The position numbers and the translations under genes are program-made. Below the pieces are notes generated by a model, which saw only the letters and a program-made list of their open reading frames with translations, did not search any database and was not told the origin of the DNA. This document shows positions 36,501 through 50,453 of a stretch of DNA of 64,000 nucleotides, piece by piece. The stretch comes from Camarhynchus parvulus (taxonomy: Eukaryota > Chordata > Aves > Passeriformes > Thraupidae). The stretch is from assembly GCF_901933205.1 (NCBI RefSeq), contig NC_044571.1, positions 58,651,994 to 58,715,993 of the forward strand, read 5' to 3'. Every line of letters starts with the position of its first letter. Positions within the stretch are counted from its first letter, which is position 1.

Positions 36501-38294
36501 TCTGATATTCAGTATTTTAAACTGTCACATATTTATATGAAATGACTAAAAAATAGCCCTAAACAATTAAAGAAACAAACTCATGTCTTCTTGCTGTAAG
36601 AAAGTGGTTTTTTGAGAAATTGAAAATTATTGAAAGCTAGCATACCTCAATTTGAAAAGAAGGACAATTTCAGATTTGGTCTTGGAGTAGAGTTTAACCA
36701 GTCTGCTTTCAATTTCTATTACTAGGTCCAAATCTCTCCTCATCCACATGGTTCTGCAGGAAGTAGTGTACCACCGGACTCCAACTGTTTGTCTAAAAAG
36801 ATCCATGTCTTACACAGCTCCAGTGAATACTTTGGAACTTAGGGTGTCTCAAAAGCATTCAATGCTTCGGTGCAGAAAACAGAAAATCCTGCCTGCTTGG
36901 TTTTCTTTTCTCCTTTCTTCTTCTTTTTCTTCCTGAATATAGCCAAGCAAAGATTTGTTTTAGAAGTTCTATGCACAGCACTCGGCAAAGCATTTGATCA
37001 TATCAATTCAGTGTAAACCAAAAATTTAAGCCCTCCATAGGGAGTGAAAACATTTATCTGAATGCTAATAGACAAATTGTATTCTTGAGGCAGGGGTTAA
37101 AAACCTTGAGCTTTGTGTTTCACTTTGTTTTCTTTCTGTCCTGAAATCTATTTTTAAACAAATCAGGCAAACAACACACCTTACCAAGCACCATGGGGAA
37201 ATGAATATAGGGATTCATAAGTATTCTCCTAGTTTGTATGCATGATTCACTGTCTGGTGGCAAAAATCAATTTGTCTCTTTAAAAAGGCCCCCTTGGGGC
37301 TAGAGGAATGCAGAGCTGTAATGGTTTACTGTCTTGAGAGCCTTTGTCTGATGACAAACAGAACTGGGATTGACAACAGAGAGTTATAGTCATGAGTAAA
37401 ATTATTCACATGTTATGGCTTTTCCCTCACCTGGCTTTGCAAAACTGCACCTGCAAAACACTGCATCTGTGTCATTCATGTAGTCGCCTCAATTGCATGC
37501 TACCCTGGTATTTACAGGCACTGACAGTACTTGCATTTTTCTATCCATTTATATGTGCTGATATCCCTCTGCAAATGAAGCACTCTGCTGTCTGCACAAA
37601 CGTACAGACATTGGTAGATATTCAGCCATGCACAACAGAGAACCCCACTGAGAATGTTCCAACCTTTATGTCACACAGTGAAGTATATGAAAGAAAAGGT
37701 GCATGTCTGCACACATTTCATTACTGTACAGGCAGTACCAGAGACTGGACACAGCATTAGCCACAAACACAGAAAATACAGGTTTTATTCATAGTTCAAG
37801 CCTTGATCTGCTGTATTGTTTTAAACACATACTATTACCTGTCTGTAAGTCCTCCCCTTCTATTAGATCTTATTTTCTTTAATTAAAAGATAAAAATTTG
37901 AAATATCATCCCTTTTTACTGTAGCTAATGCAGAGGGACTTCTGTCTCTTACAGTCACAAGTTACTTTTGTATTGCAGTTCAGATTAATCAGTAACACCA
38001 CCTCCAATTTAATATCTATCTGCCAAATGTCAGTGGAATATTGCTAGTTGCTACAACACGAAGGTTTGGCCCAGTACCAGAGAATTTTTTAAAGCACCTT
38101 GATTTTTATCTACAAATAAAATATATTACTTCTTAAATTTTACACTGAAATTAACTAAGGCTTCAATATATTAAACGTGGCATAGGGAATCACAGATTGT
38201 GGCAATAAAATGCTAGACTGGTTAGGAAACCTTTTGAATTCTTCTTTGTTCTGATTGAAAATCTTGAAGTCACTTGTGTGTTTTGTAATAAAGT
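33563..38294. other. AT-rich non-coding DNA
   Basis: No gene or repeat is recognised. A pyrimidine-rich stretch lies at about 34430-34640. Frames at 36144-36425 (93 residues) and 37392-37760 (122 residues, cysteine-rich) have no domain I recognise and no splice or promoter context. Confidence 0.5.
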
Positions 38295-38811
38295 TGTTAT
38301 GGTTTAACCCAGCTGGCAACTAAGCCCTACACAGCTGCTCACTCACTCACCAACCATGTGATGGGGGAAAGAAGGGAGAGAGTAAAAGTGAGAAAATTCA
38401 TGGGTTGAGATACAGTTTAATAAGTAAAGCCAAAGCCACACCCAAAAGCAAAGCAAAATGAGGAATCCATTCACCACTTCCGTGGGCGGACAGGGCTTCA
38501 GTCACCAGTGGGAAAGCAGGGACCCATCTCACATAACAGCGACTAGGGAAAACCAACGCCTTCAGTCCAAGCACCCTCTCTTCCTTCTTCTTCCCTGCAG
38601 CTTTACAGTCAGATCCTGATGCCATGTAGAAGGAACATCCCCCTGGTCAGTTGGGGTCTGCTGTCCAGGCTGTGTCCTGTCCTAGCTCCTTGTGCACCCC
38701 CAGACCTCTCTCTAGTGGGATGGAGTGAGAGGCCAAAAAGGCTCTGACTCAGTGTCAGCCCTGCTTAGCTGTAATAAACACATCCCTGTGTTATAATCAC
38801 TGTTTTTGTCA
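38295..38811 (-). mobile_element. Solo LTR of an avian endogenous retrovirus, reverse orientation
   Basis: This is the best preserved LTR in the window. On the plus strand it begins tgttatggtttaaccc and ends gtttttgtca, giving TG...CA ends over 517 bp. Read on the minus strand it holds, in order, a U3 with gggggtgcacaaggagc, a degraded TATA position (ctgtaaagctgc), gaagaagaagg, gtggtgaatggattcctc, an ATTAAA signal (cttattaaactg), catgaattttctcac, three GAGT units, and gcttagttgccagctggg near the 3' end. No internal genes flank it, and no matching target-site duplication is seen. The 75-residue minus frame inside it is an artefact. Confidence 0.9.
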
Positions 38812-38857
38812 CAAAAACAAAAACAAAAAAAACAAACAAACAAACAAAAAAAAAATT
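38812..38857. repeat. A/C-rich simple repeat, (AAAAC)n and (AAAC)n
   Basis: The tract abuts the 5' end of the reverse LTR. Units shift from caaaaa to caaa. It may have obscured the target-site duplication. The K-Q-N-T-rich start of the 94-residue frame at 38806 is a translation of this tract. Confidence 0.9.
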
Positions 38858-41685
38858 ACAAAACACAGCCTCCTGGAAGTTACTATGGAGAAAATCCATT
38901 CTACATCAACCCTAATCTGCATGAAATTGTAACTAAAAAGAAATATTTTAGAAAACCAAAGGAAAACAGAGACAAAAATAAATTATTAAGAAAACTTCTT
39001 TTTCCCCCCTTGAATGTGAGTTTGGTCAAACCAGAAGTATACCAATTCAATAAAATAGAAACTCTGACTATCGAACCTTGTTTCAGTTGAAAAATGGAGA
39101 AGGATGCTTACAAACAAATAAAAATATGTCTGTCCTCTATTAAGGTACTCAGAGAGATAAAGATATGCCCCAAGTTTACATTATGACCAGCAATAGGCTG
39201 TCACTGCACAGATGATAAGTTCTGTTGGCACTGGCTGCAGAAAAATAATTCAATACAGAATTAGTATGGTATTATGCACAAGGATATTCTGGATTGATTG
39301 TACAACCAGATGTTGTGTGAATTCAATCAAGAAATGATTTTTGTCACCTCTTTTCAAACAGACATGCCAGCTTCATTCCCAGTTGAGATGAGGGTAGGAA
39401 TCCATTGCTTACTCTATTAACAATAGACAATTTTTCTAATAATTAATAGATTTTTTCCAGTCCTCTGATGAAATTGTGGAGTGCCAGATATAGCTGTGAT
39501 TTTTTAATTTTATTTTCTCTAGACAGGGAGCAAGAGTTTAATTGAGGCCTGAGGAGCTTGTTTTGAATGCATCTGAAACAGAAGTAAACTGCTCAGTAGC
39601 ATATGCCCACAGATAATATTGTAGCCTTGTCTTACAGGAGAAGGCATATATCCCAGATAATGGCTAAACAGGAGATAAGTAATAAGTGAAAAAAAAATCA
39701 GCATCATACAAGTATGCATTAATTCGATGAAAATCACTCAGTCCAGGTCAGCTAGAGGATACCACTGGTGAGATTCAGTCATATCAAAATATGTATAAAC
39801 TCACATGCATTCTCTGTTGTATACTGAACAATATGCACTGAAAGCAGAAAAAGATGTTTAGAAACCTAGAACTACTATTTTTTCTAACTTATGCAGTATT
39901 TTCTTCTCTACATTAAACCTTTTATTTATGGCCTCAAGCCCACTGTGGGCTTTTCTTTAAAGAAGCCACCTTCTTTCTTTTCTTTTATACAGTGTGAGTA
40001 AATTAAAAGCATTTTAGTGTTACCTACAACCATAAAAAAAGAGACAGTGTCAGGTATTCCTAGCACCTTTCTCCTAATCCTGTAGCTTTGCCTTTGCATG
40101 AAACTCAGTGAACTGGCATTGCATTACTCTACATGCATTTACTGCAGAGATGTTTCCTGCAAAGCAAGGTCAGTCAATAAACTTCTTATGAAAGAGTTGG
40201 AGAATGGAGGATTTGTTCCACAACCCCCTACTGCCTCCAAAAGCTTTTTTTTATCTTTAAAGACCATTTTGATCATAATCCATTTGTGTTTTGTTTAATA
40301 GGAGCATCCCAGGGCCTGCTGGGCCAGCATAACTTAATAGAAAAGGGAGATGCTGATGGGAAAAAGCACACAAGAGAGATGAGTTGTAAAAGTGTAACTG
40401 GCACACACACAGAGCAAAATATCCCTGAAGACTCCAAAGACTTCTCAGTCTTGAAAACATTTACAACCAAGCACAGTGATTTATACCCCAATTCCAGCAG
40501 ATTTACTCATGAGAGCAAGTAATATGCTCAGTAGTAATTAACAAGCTTGAATTTCCTCTGTTATTTTCACTGACTCTCATGCCTCTTCACACTGTCAAAG
40601 GGGTGTGAAAGAAGAAGGCCCGAGAACAGGATCTTATTTCATGTTTTTGCCTCAAAGACATTTTTGTGCTATCAAATCCAGCTTTGGAGAACAAATGTCA
40701 CCAACCAAAAAAAATCAACAAATGTGTAAATCCGTATGTCCCCATCTCATTTATCTCATCATGTGTGCCCTGAAATTCCCCCAAAACAACATTCATCTAA
40801 ATAAGTTGTGAATTTCAAAACTGAAATTGTAAAGTGGGCAATTTGTCTATTTAGTTTTTTCAGTTTTCTCTTGCTCTGTATTTTTCCCTCAAAACCCATC
40901 TGCACAAGCTGACAAATATAAGTTGCTGCATGAAGTCAGGTACCCAGGTGTGGTCTGCAAATTGACATTCATTAAGCATGGGTTGGCTCTAGAATAGTAT
41001 AAACAATCTTCTTCCAAGTTTTAAGCCATCAGCTTAAGGTTCCCTATTCAAAATAACACTCAAAGTCTTGTTGAACTTTAAAGCTTGTGCTGAAGTTTCA
41101 GTAAATGGGACAAATGTATACTGAAGTAATGTCTTATTTGATTTCTTAACACCAAGTTCCATTTTAGCTACTTAAATGTAAATTTAGGGCTAAAGCTTTC
41201 ATATACAATGAAATAAGATAAAATTACTTTTCACCTTGCAAAAGGAATTACATGACAGAACACATTTAATATTGTACTGTGCTTACATTCCTTAGGAAAA
41301 TTAAAGGAGGAAGCTTTGGCTGAATTCAGACAATATTGTGTGTGCTTTTATAACTGCAATTGTTGAGAAGGTTTTCTTCTCTGTAAATATTTGAGTTAGG
41401 ACACTATCATTTGACAAAAGGTATTTTTGTACATACTTAGTTCCTTTTATAAAATTTACTTTATTCTCTGTCTTTTCTCAGAAATTTGATCCAACTTTGT
41501 ATCATAGTTCTGTATTTTTTTTTAATTTCATTTGGTATGACTTAGAATGCTTTCTTCTACAATCAAAGATATGGTTGTATATTACAAATAGACATGTTCA
41601 ATGTTCAGGGGTAGGTATACATTCCAAGAGGAATTGCTAGAGTATAGTTTTTGCCTTCGAGATATTTTGGGATTTAAAAAATGAT
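38858..41685. other. AT-rich non-coding DNA
   Basis: Nothing recognised. Frames are below 80 residues apart from the one that starts in the A/C tract. Confidence 0.55.
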
Positions 41686-42020
41686 GAATCACAGAATTAT
41701 TATGTTTAGAAGAGACCTCTGGAAATCAACCAGCCCAACCCTCCTGCCAAGAGAAGGTCACCTAGAGCAGGTTATGCAGCTACATGTCAGGTTTTGAATG
41801 TCTCCAGCAAGGGACACTCCACTGCAGCCCGTTCCAGTGCACTGCCACCAAGTTCTTCTTCATGCTGAGTTGGAACTTCTTTTGTTTATGCTTTTTTTGT
41901 TTGTGCTTTTGTTTATGCCCATGACTACTTGTCCTATCATTGAGCATCACTGAAAAGAGTCTGGCACCATCCTCATGGCACCCAGTTTGAGACCTTTATA
42001 TGCATCAATGAGATTACAAG
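41686..42020 (-). mobile_element. CR1 LINE, 5'-truncated 3' end, antisense
   Basis: The left edge gaatcacagaat is the complement of the short terminal repeat typical of CR1 3' ends. It is followed by gagacctctggaaatcaacc, cccaaccctcctgcc, gttccagtgcactgccacc, cttgtcctatcattgagc, and gtctggcaccatcctcatgg, all in the order of the CR1 3' UTR and ORF2 end read backwards. It stops abruptly near 42020, consistent with the usual 5' truncation of CR1. A local T/G insertion with repeated tttgtttatgc phrases (about 41879-41918) interrupts it. It looks younger than the other two LINE fragments. Confidence 0.92.
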
Positions 42021-45000
42021 ATATTAAATAGCCTTAAGTAACGATCTGTTCTTTCTAAGTTAAGACAGTAACACATTTCTCCTTTCCTTCAAAATGTTTG
42101 CTGCCTAATTTTCCCTAGAAAAAATAATTTCATTAAATCTTCAGTTTCATATATCTCATTATTCAAAATTAGTATTGTTGATGGAGCAAAATTATTTAAA
42201 GTTAAGTGAAGTGGTTTTCGGTGACCAGAGGTAAAATCTCAATTATCATTCAGCTCTATGGCACAATGACCTCTGATTTCATTGCAGGCAGGATCCAAAA
42301 TAATTTCTGCTATTTATACTTTTCCAGCCAAGTCCTCATGATGTTTTTTAATAAATAAGGAATCTTGGATATTTCCTGAGAAGAAAGAAATCTGACGCAG
42401 TAGAATATTTGGTTTTGGCTTCATCCTCACAATGAATGACCCTGGAGAGACCAGCTGAAGCAGAGGTCTCGTAACACCTCAATATGTCAGAACAGTTCCT
42501 GTGAGAAGGAAAAATTAGGTTATAAGTGTCCAGTAATTCCTGAAGTCATCTTTTTCTTTTTCTTCCTATTGCTGTGCCCTGGACTGCTGCCTCCCAGGCA
42601 TGCCAAAGCACTATTGCAACCCCAAGTCAGAAGTGAGTGGCTGGAATGCTTATGCAGAGGTTCAAGGAGGCAACAGGGCAAGGTGGAGCCTTGTGCAAGG
42701 CTACTGAAGGGAGTCCCTGTCTCTCAGAGACTGCTGTCATTTCCAGTCCTCAGCTGCTGCTTTGGAGCCCTTGCCTGAGGAGAGACACCCTTATGTGGAG
42801 ACCACTGATCCAGAGATCCCAGTGAGAAATGTTCAGGTAGCATCTTTCACATAAACTCAGGGTGTATATGGACCTCCCAGCTGTGCTGTTAGACTGTGTT
42901 TGTTCAGTTTCCAAAGGCCCCCATCATGACAAAGTTTTAGAAAGTGCCATTTAGGACAAACTGTGTCAGGTTACCAAACCTGATGCCTAAACTCTAACAC
43001 CGGGGTGGGGATAACACCTGCAGGCAAATACAGCTTGGAGCTCTTTTCATTTTTGTGTGGAAACTCCTCCAGAAATGACTCCTGGTAAACACATCATCTT
43101 TATTCTACAACAAGGGTAAAAAGACACTGCTGTAACTCATTCCTGAGCTTAGACACATTGATTTTTCTTTCTGACTTACTGGGAAATTTTGCTGTGTTGC
43201 CAGAGAACAACTCAACAATTCTGTCTTTATGATCTGTGTAGGTACTTCTAAAGGCAGAATTTAAAGAAAGTGTTTCAAGGCTCCCTTTTCAATGACCTAA
43301 TATTATTTCACTTGAAATAATCTGAGCATACTTAGTAGCACCAGATTTTGATAAAAAATGCTCTTTGAATAAAAAATATTTTATGCGTAAGTCACATTGT
43401 CACTTTATATTAACCTTCTTATCCATTTCACCTTTATATTGTCCTCTGTATTCATTCATTTTTAACTAAGTTATCTTTTTTCAGTCCTGAAATAGATTTT
43501 TTAAAAGACAGGAGTGCCTGTGTTAGTCTTAAAGAAAGCTATGCTCTAGCAATTAAAAGCTTCTTGAATTCTTCATAAGCAGAAGAAATTTTGTTAGAAC
43601 CATGTTCTTACTGTAAACTAATAAAGCTAGTGTATAGCTCTTTCAAATAGCTTTCCATTCTTGAATATTTGAATCCTTTGCAAAAGGGAACTTCAATACT
43701 ACAATGTAACTTTGCTCAGTGATTTTGACCTCCTGAGAGTTTTTCTGGTACAGAAAATTCCCTAGACAGAAATGTTACTTTATATCAAAAAGTACCTGAT
43801 CAAATACAGTATAAATATCAAATTCTGTAAACAAAATTTTGTGAGCTTCTTGGGCTGGGTTTTGATTCTGAAGCACTAAATGTGACATTTCTGTAAATAA
43901 GCTTCTTCTGTTACACATTTCCTCAAACACTGACATGCTCTTAGCTAAAAACATCTCCAACCTAAAATTAGTAGTGGCAGCACTAAGCATCTATGAATGC
44001 CTTTTGTGATTTTTGCCCCTAATTTTTCAATTTTAATCTAATATCAGATAATAGAGACAGATCAGTTAAGTGTAGTGCAGCATGATGCCATTTCTTTGGC
44101 TGCAGCAAAGAGGAAGACTATTAGCTAATGTCCTTTCTATCTTCAGAATCAGTAGATCTCAGACCCTGCTGCTGTGGTTTATGTCCGGGTATAATTGCAG
44201 CACATTTCACAAAGATTCCTAAATGCACCTCAGAAGACAAAGCAACCTCAGAAAAGATGTTCTTCTTCTGCATGAGACCATGTCAAAGATCACAGTATGT
44301 AATGACATACTTACACTGTGAATGACTTTTGGGAATGATACTAATGATTTTGAAGCAACTTTTAAACATCTGGTGTCTCAACAGCTCATGTTACCATGTT
44401 GTCTGTGGTGTGTCAATAGGCCATGAGAGATCACACAAATCTTCCAGTTAAGGTAAAGTAATATCATTACAAAGATTTTTGTAGTACTACTCCACATTCC
44501 TTGTTTTCATGAGTGCCTGTGGCACATGAAATGTAAATGGAAAGCATATAGCTAAGAAGTCTCTTCTGGTTAGTTCTGCACTAATCTCAGCTCAGGTTAA
44601 GGAGTACCTTTGTATTCTTGAGATAGCTCTACTCCCTAAGCTGCCATATAAAACATTTAACAGGCCCCTGCTCACCCTCCCAAAATTTTCTACTGTGGGA
44701 TTTTAAACAGCAACATAATAAACCTACCTGCAAGGGCACTGCATCCACTTTCATTAGCTTGGAAGAAATTTAACTCTACAGTATGCATCAAAATCCCTGC
44801 TGTGTAACTGTCATCTTCTAAGCGCAGTCAAAATAAGCTCTATAATCTCTTATTCATTTTAAAATCAAAATTATTCAAGCCTCTGATTTTTCCTTTATTT
44901 TTGAGCAGTAGTCTTGGTGATTTTATAAATCCTGAATAAAAATAACAGATCATTATTCACAGTCCTTTTAGTCTTCATTAGCATAGACTGACTCACCAGC

Positions 45001-48000
45001 TTGCTAAATAAACAGAACACATAGGTTAGACATATGTTTTTTCACCTGACTTATTTCATGATGCTGAAAGTACTTCAGCTCTATTTCAGCCCTTTCCTGT
45101 GTGAGAACAGAATGCACCAATTAATAACGTCAAATTACAGCCAGAAACCCATGCCTGAATGAGCTTGTCAGGACAATGAGACTTTTCTGCTTATTATTTC
45201 CAGAAAATTCAAGTGAAAGAGAGAAGCTGTGAGCAGTTGTAAAATTCTCAGTCCTTTATCAGTGCTACAAATAAATATGTGTAAAAAGCTTGCATGTTTA
45301 ATGCTTTAAAATAACATAAAATCAAATTTAAAAATCAAGCTTTACATATGAAGCCGTTCAAAAATGCCAATTTTTAAATGCTTGGCAATGACAGTATCGG
45401 CTATTTAGAAATTAATTTAGAATGTTTTTTAATTTCTATTTGTACAAACCATCCCTTATTCCACTTTTATTAGTATTATGAAGACAAGTTAACTCTGAAA
45501 GAGAGCTGGAAGGTCTTGGATTTGACGTAGGGCTCGCCAACAAAAAGAGCCGAGAGAGGATTTGCCTGCCTTTTGAATAGGGTAGCTGTCCTAGACCCTG
45601 CCTGGACATGACAGATGTGAAAGGACACCCTGTGTCTTACAGCTGCTTATGTATTCCTTATCATTCTCATGCAAAATAAATAGAATTAGTTGTTTTCAAA
45701 GACTGGGGGGATGTCCACCTCAGAAAACAGACCACGCATTATTGTGTCACTACTGAGTACCACAGCAATTACATAACAGAGAATTCCCACTCTGAGAAGT
45801 GGGTTAAAAGAAAAACAGTTATAGAGAGTGAGTACAATAACAAGAAAGCATGAGCTTGCTATGAGCTCTCTTTCCCCAACCAGTCTTCTAACACCTCCCA
45901 AAGTCAAACAACTTGTGGGTAGCTTGTTTGGCAGCTGGCTGAGCTGCTGCACACTTGCTGGAATAACTCACCCACAGATGTCTATGCCTACTATCCTGGC
46001 AGTGGCCAGACTTTGGAGCATTTCCCACAGTTTGCAGCAAGAAGCAGCACTGCAACAAGGACTGACTCTTCTCCCACAGGCTTGGTGCTTTATTCAGCTG
46101 TACTACAGCCATTCTCTTTATACTGGAGGAGTGCCCACAGCATTCTTAGAGCAGGTTAAAATGGAAAACAATTTAGAAGTACTGTTATTATATCAGTGTA
46201 TTTTGGAGACAATTGAAACAACTACGTTCCCTATCCAGGAGAAATAAATGGATTTTTGCTCTACCTTAGTCTACCAAATGAATCATGGTAAAGGAGGAAT
46301 CACATCCTTCCAGCCAGGAGAGTTGATAATTGTTAAATTGGTTAGGTGTAAGCACAGTAAATAAAGTCATTCAGTCACCTGCCACCATCTAAGCAGCAGT
46401 AGCTGAACCGGCTGCGGGCAGTGTCTTGTGAAGGGATTCAATAGCTCAGCTAAGAGCTGAAAAATCAATCTTTCATCTAAATCAAATCAATTGATATCTT
46501 CAGCTAACACATAATTATAGAAAATTTACTTTTCCTTTGCAGTTATTTCATGCACCATTGTGTTCAAGATATCTCTGTAGAAATGGCAAAGCCTTCTGTG
46601 AAGGCCTCTAATGTGGACACATCTTTGACTATCTGGAGTCAGATGGCAGCTGCATGTCTTAGGTCAGATCTGCCACAGTTCTACATTTCTATAGTGCTTT
46701 TTAGTGTCTTTGTCCCATGCTCAGACACCAGCTATGAAGCAATGAATCATGGAGATGTAAAACAAACGTCACATGTGCAAAAGATGTGTGTTCAGATGAG
46801 GCCACAAACCTTCCCCTGTGGTTAACTTAATAGTATTATTGCAATTTCTTCATTAGTTATCATGTTCGTAGCTATACCCTTCATGAAAGGAGGAACTATT
46901 TACAGAGAGGAAAGATAGTAAAATATTTACAGGGTAGCCAAATCCAGCATGACAATTTTCCTCAGAAGAAATACACCTGTGTTTGTGAGAGCTTGTTATG
47001 GTGGTTGAAAAAAATATTTTGGCTTTATTTATTCTGCCGCTCTATCCATTGTGGAGCAGGTTGGCACCTGCCCTTCTATCCTAAGGAAAGGGCTAAGTAC
47101 AATTGTGCTGCTCCCGGAAACCTCAGCAGGCAACTAACCTGTGCCAGCCCATTTTTTGTTGTAACTTATTTTCTCTCACTGGTCAGCAATTTGGAGGTCA
47201 CTTGCATGGAAAAAGGAGAGAGTGGCTTATTGGCAGCTACTCTGCTGCCATGGTGATTCCTGGAGTACAGAGAATAGTGCAGGCAGGATCATAGGGGGAA
47301 ACAAGGAGGCAGGAGTCATCGTTTCTATACAGAACACAAAATAATAGAGGCAGAAAAGTAATGTAGGTCTGTAACAGCAAAAATGAAATAACATTTTATG
47401 TATCAAAGAAAGAGAAGTCAGGAAAAGAGATGCAGAGATAGGAAGGACAGGGATGCATGCAAATTTCATCAAATTGGCTTAGTATCATTTTAAGAATCTG
47501 TAGTGGAACTGGGGAGATTTTTGTTTGCTTTCTTTTTGCATAAATTCACAGACAGAAAACTGCTGGCCAACTTTAAGAAAGGGGCATCAGTCATGCAGGC
47601 ATTTAGCCAACATCACCACTGGGCCCTATGAATGTCAGGTGCTGTTCAAAAAACTAATTAGTTTGTTTTCCTTCAACACTTTGTTGAAAGAATGTTTCAT
47701 TACAATGCAAATGGTGTTAACTCACAACACAAGCTAGTCAAAGTCTTTCAAAACATCCCACATAGACCCTTATCATAACCTGCCAAATAATAAATGCTAA
47801 ATTCACTTTAGAAGATAAAATTCATACTGGTAGCAGGACGCTGACTGTCAGACAATTTACAGCTTTTATTATTTCAGATACTTTGAGTCCCAAAGTAATT
47901 CGTCTTGTTACCTCTGTTAACAATGGATTGGCACTTGCCACTGTCGCTAGCTAGATTGATAGCTGAAAAGCAAACTACTGCCTTTGTGAAAAGAATATGG

Positions 48001-50058
48001 TTGAAATACATTGTACCATGTGGTTTTTTTCTGCTGCTGCAGCCCCTCCTTTCCTTCCTGCCAGCAGCAACTACGGCAGGGCCTCAGAGTATGATCAGGT
48101 TCAGGAAAGCTGCAGCCACATGCTCACTCCTCTGTCATCTTTCCCAGTCCAATTACACATGAATTCAGTCTCTGTGCTGTACTTTCTTGCCCAATGACTT
48201 TCTCTGAACAGATTGCTGAGCACTTTCATTCCTTTCTACTCCTGCCTTCATTTTGGCTAGATCAAGACATTTCAAAAGTCATGAGCTCCTGCCAACTCAT
48301 TAGTCATTCATTAAGTCCACTTAATATTCCTGGCCTTTCTCTTGTCAAGTACATTGATTCAAGTCATAGTGAAGCTCAGGTCCCAGAAGGGTGATAAGAA
48401 CTACCGTGAGAGCTCTCCACTGAGAGTGCCATTGGCATGAGGTGCTGGTATCTGATGAAAGGTGATTCGTGGCACAGCTGAATCACCAAGCCTACACTCT
48501 ACACAGGCAAAGAAAAGACAAAACAGATCTTTGTGTGGGTTACGCAACAGCTAGTTACTGTCTTCCGTGTGAGAGGAAAAATGTTGGACTACTGATGCAA
48601 CTGAAGGAAGTGAGGGTCTTGGCCAGGCATAAAAAATGCACTTAAAACAAGATGCTGATTGCTCTGCTATTCAGAACTGGAGGGTGGGCACTCAGTACCA
48701 TGCTACTTCAGTTCTTATAGCTGGCAGAGTTTACACTGATCTTACAGGACCCAAAAATCAAGCTCCGGAAAACCATTGCTGCTGAAAAGAAGAGAGTTTG
48801 AATGCCAAATGCCAAATTGGACAAGAAGAAAGGTTAAGACTCTTTTTCCTGGTGCCAGCCTTGTTACTGACTTAGCAGTCTCAGTGATTAATACAGTAGT
48901 ACTCAGAAGTCCTAGAAGAGTAATAACAGTAATATTAATTCCACCATTTTCTCCAGATGAAAGTATATTTTTCTGATTTTCACAGTAAGATCCAACTTGG
49001 ACTTTTACTCAATGCAGGGATTCAAACACTTTGCAGGCAGAAAGAAAATAATATAGAGATTAAAAAAATGCAGTATTTTTTTAAGTGTAGTGATTTATTG
49101 TCAATAAAGTGTACAGATAAGTAGATGTGCTTTTAGACAGAAACAGTTTAGAGACCTTAAAAATCGTAACATTCACAGCAGAGTTTCTTGTTTTGTTCTT
49201 GACTCAAATAATCTAAACAATAGGTTAATAGACTTAACCTTGCCACTGGAAGGCATGCTCATATGTATGCAAAATAAAATATTTTACAGGACTGATGGCA
49301 TAACTGAGATTAAAATAGTCCTTTATATCCACAGAGATTTTAAAGACACAGACATAATTTTTAATATGATATTATGATTGAAGAGTCATCATTCAGAAAC
49401 CTCTGGAAAAATTAAAATTTGCAGAAGAACATTGTTTTGAGTATATCAAAGAATTCAATTTTTCATCATTTCTAAATGTGTCATTGCTATTTAAGTAATT
49501 TTCTCTTTATGTCCTATGTTTTTTGAAGGATAATATTTTTTTATTTCTGGTTCAAAATCTTTTGGATGTAATATTTATTTCATTGAAATTCAGTACTTAA
49601 TGTGATGAATTTTTTACAATGTTTGAGCTTTACACTGTTATTGGAGGCTGGTTGAACTGATCACTGATTCATCAATCCTAAAAGCTAATGTATCTTTGGT
49701 CTTGCCTGTTTCTAATTCACAACACTGAGCCAATGGCCCCTTCAAGAAATGTATCCTTCTGGTTTTTGTAGGTCAGAAGCCTGTGCTCAGATCCTGGTTA
49801 GACTATTCTACAGCTCTCTTGCAGCCCATAATATTTGGGTTTCTTCCATGAGTAATCAAGATTCATGGGGAATTGGTGTACATCCCAGTCTGCTCAAATA
49901 CAGAATGAAAACTTGGGAATTAGAACAACTACCCCCAGGAGGAGATTGACTTCACATCTTCACAAAGAAACAATTTTTCACAAAGTTCTGTTAAGAACCT
50001 TTCATTTGGATCCTCTGACAGACATTTATGAAAATAAGAAAAAGTGGCTAGCTTTTCT
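42021..50058. other. AT-rich non-coding DNA with small GC-richer islands
   Basis: No gene or named repeat is recognised. Slightly GC-richer patches near 42570-42830, 45880-46110, 47040-47260 and 48030-48130 carry the longer chance frames, the largest being 139 residues at 45828-46247, which is overlapped by a 74-residue minus frame. None shows a domain, start context or splice pattern that I can defend. Confidence 0.5.
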
Positions 50059-50093
50059 TTGCAAAACTCTTGACTGTTGCAAAACTCTTGACT
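50059..50093. repeat. 18-bp spaced tandem duplication
   Basis: The 17-base phrase ttgcaaaactcttgact occurs at 50059-50075 and 50077-50093 with one base between. A partial third copy (ttgcaaaac) follows. Confidence 0.9.
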
Positions 50094-50408
50094 TTGCAAA
50101 ACAACATATCAAGGACAAAAGGATGGGAAAACGGAATTGTGAAGGTGGATATTGTGCAAGGGAGAAGAGAAAGAGCAGAGTGTGTAGGATGTGAGAAATG
50201 AGAGATCTGGGGTGGCTGTTGCCAGATAAAGCATCTGTAAACACACCTTTGCTGCAAAGTATTCCATACACTCTACCAGTGTGAAGTAAAAGAGGGTCTA
50301 TGCACCAATGAACCTGGATGAAAAAATAATTAGAGGATAAGTCTACATTTAGATTAAGTTTGTCAGAAATATTCACTCTGTTCTCTGTATTTTCATACTC
50401 TGAAATCC

Positions 50409-50453
50409 TAAAACAGAAAACCAAACCAAACCAAACCAAAAAACAAAGCAAAC
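50409..50453. repeat. (AAACC)n-type simple repeat
   Basis: Short interrupted array of aaacc and aaagc units. Confidence 0.85.

Noticed and set aside
37392..37760. 122-residue cysteine-containing frame, possibly a small secreted protein
   Set aside because: The cysteines have no family spacing, there is no clear signal peptide and no splice or promoter context.
45828..46247. 139-residue plus-strand frame
   Set aside because: No domain or splice context, and it is overlapped by another open frame on the minus strand. It fits a locally GC-richer chance frame.
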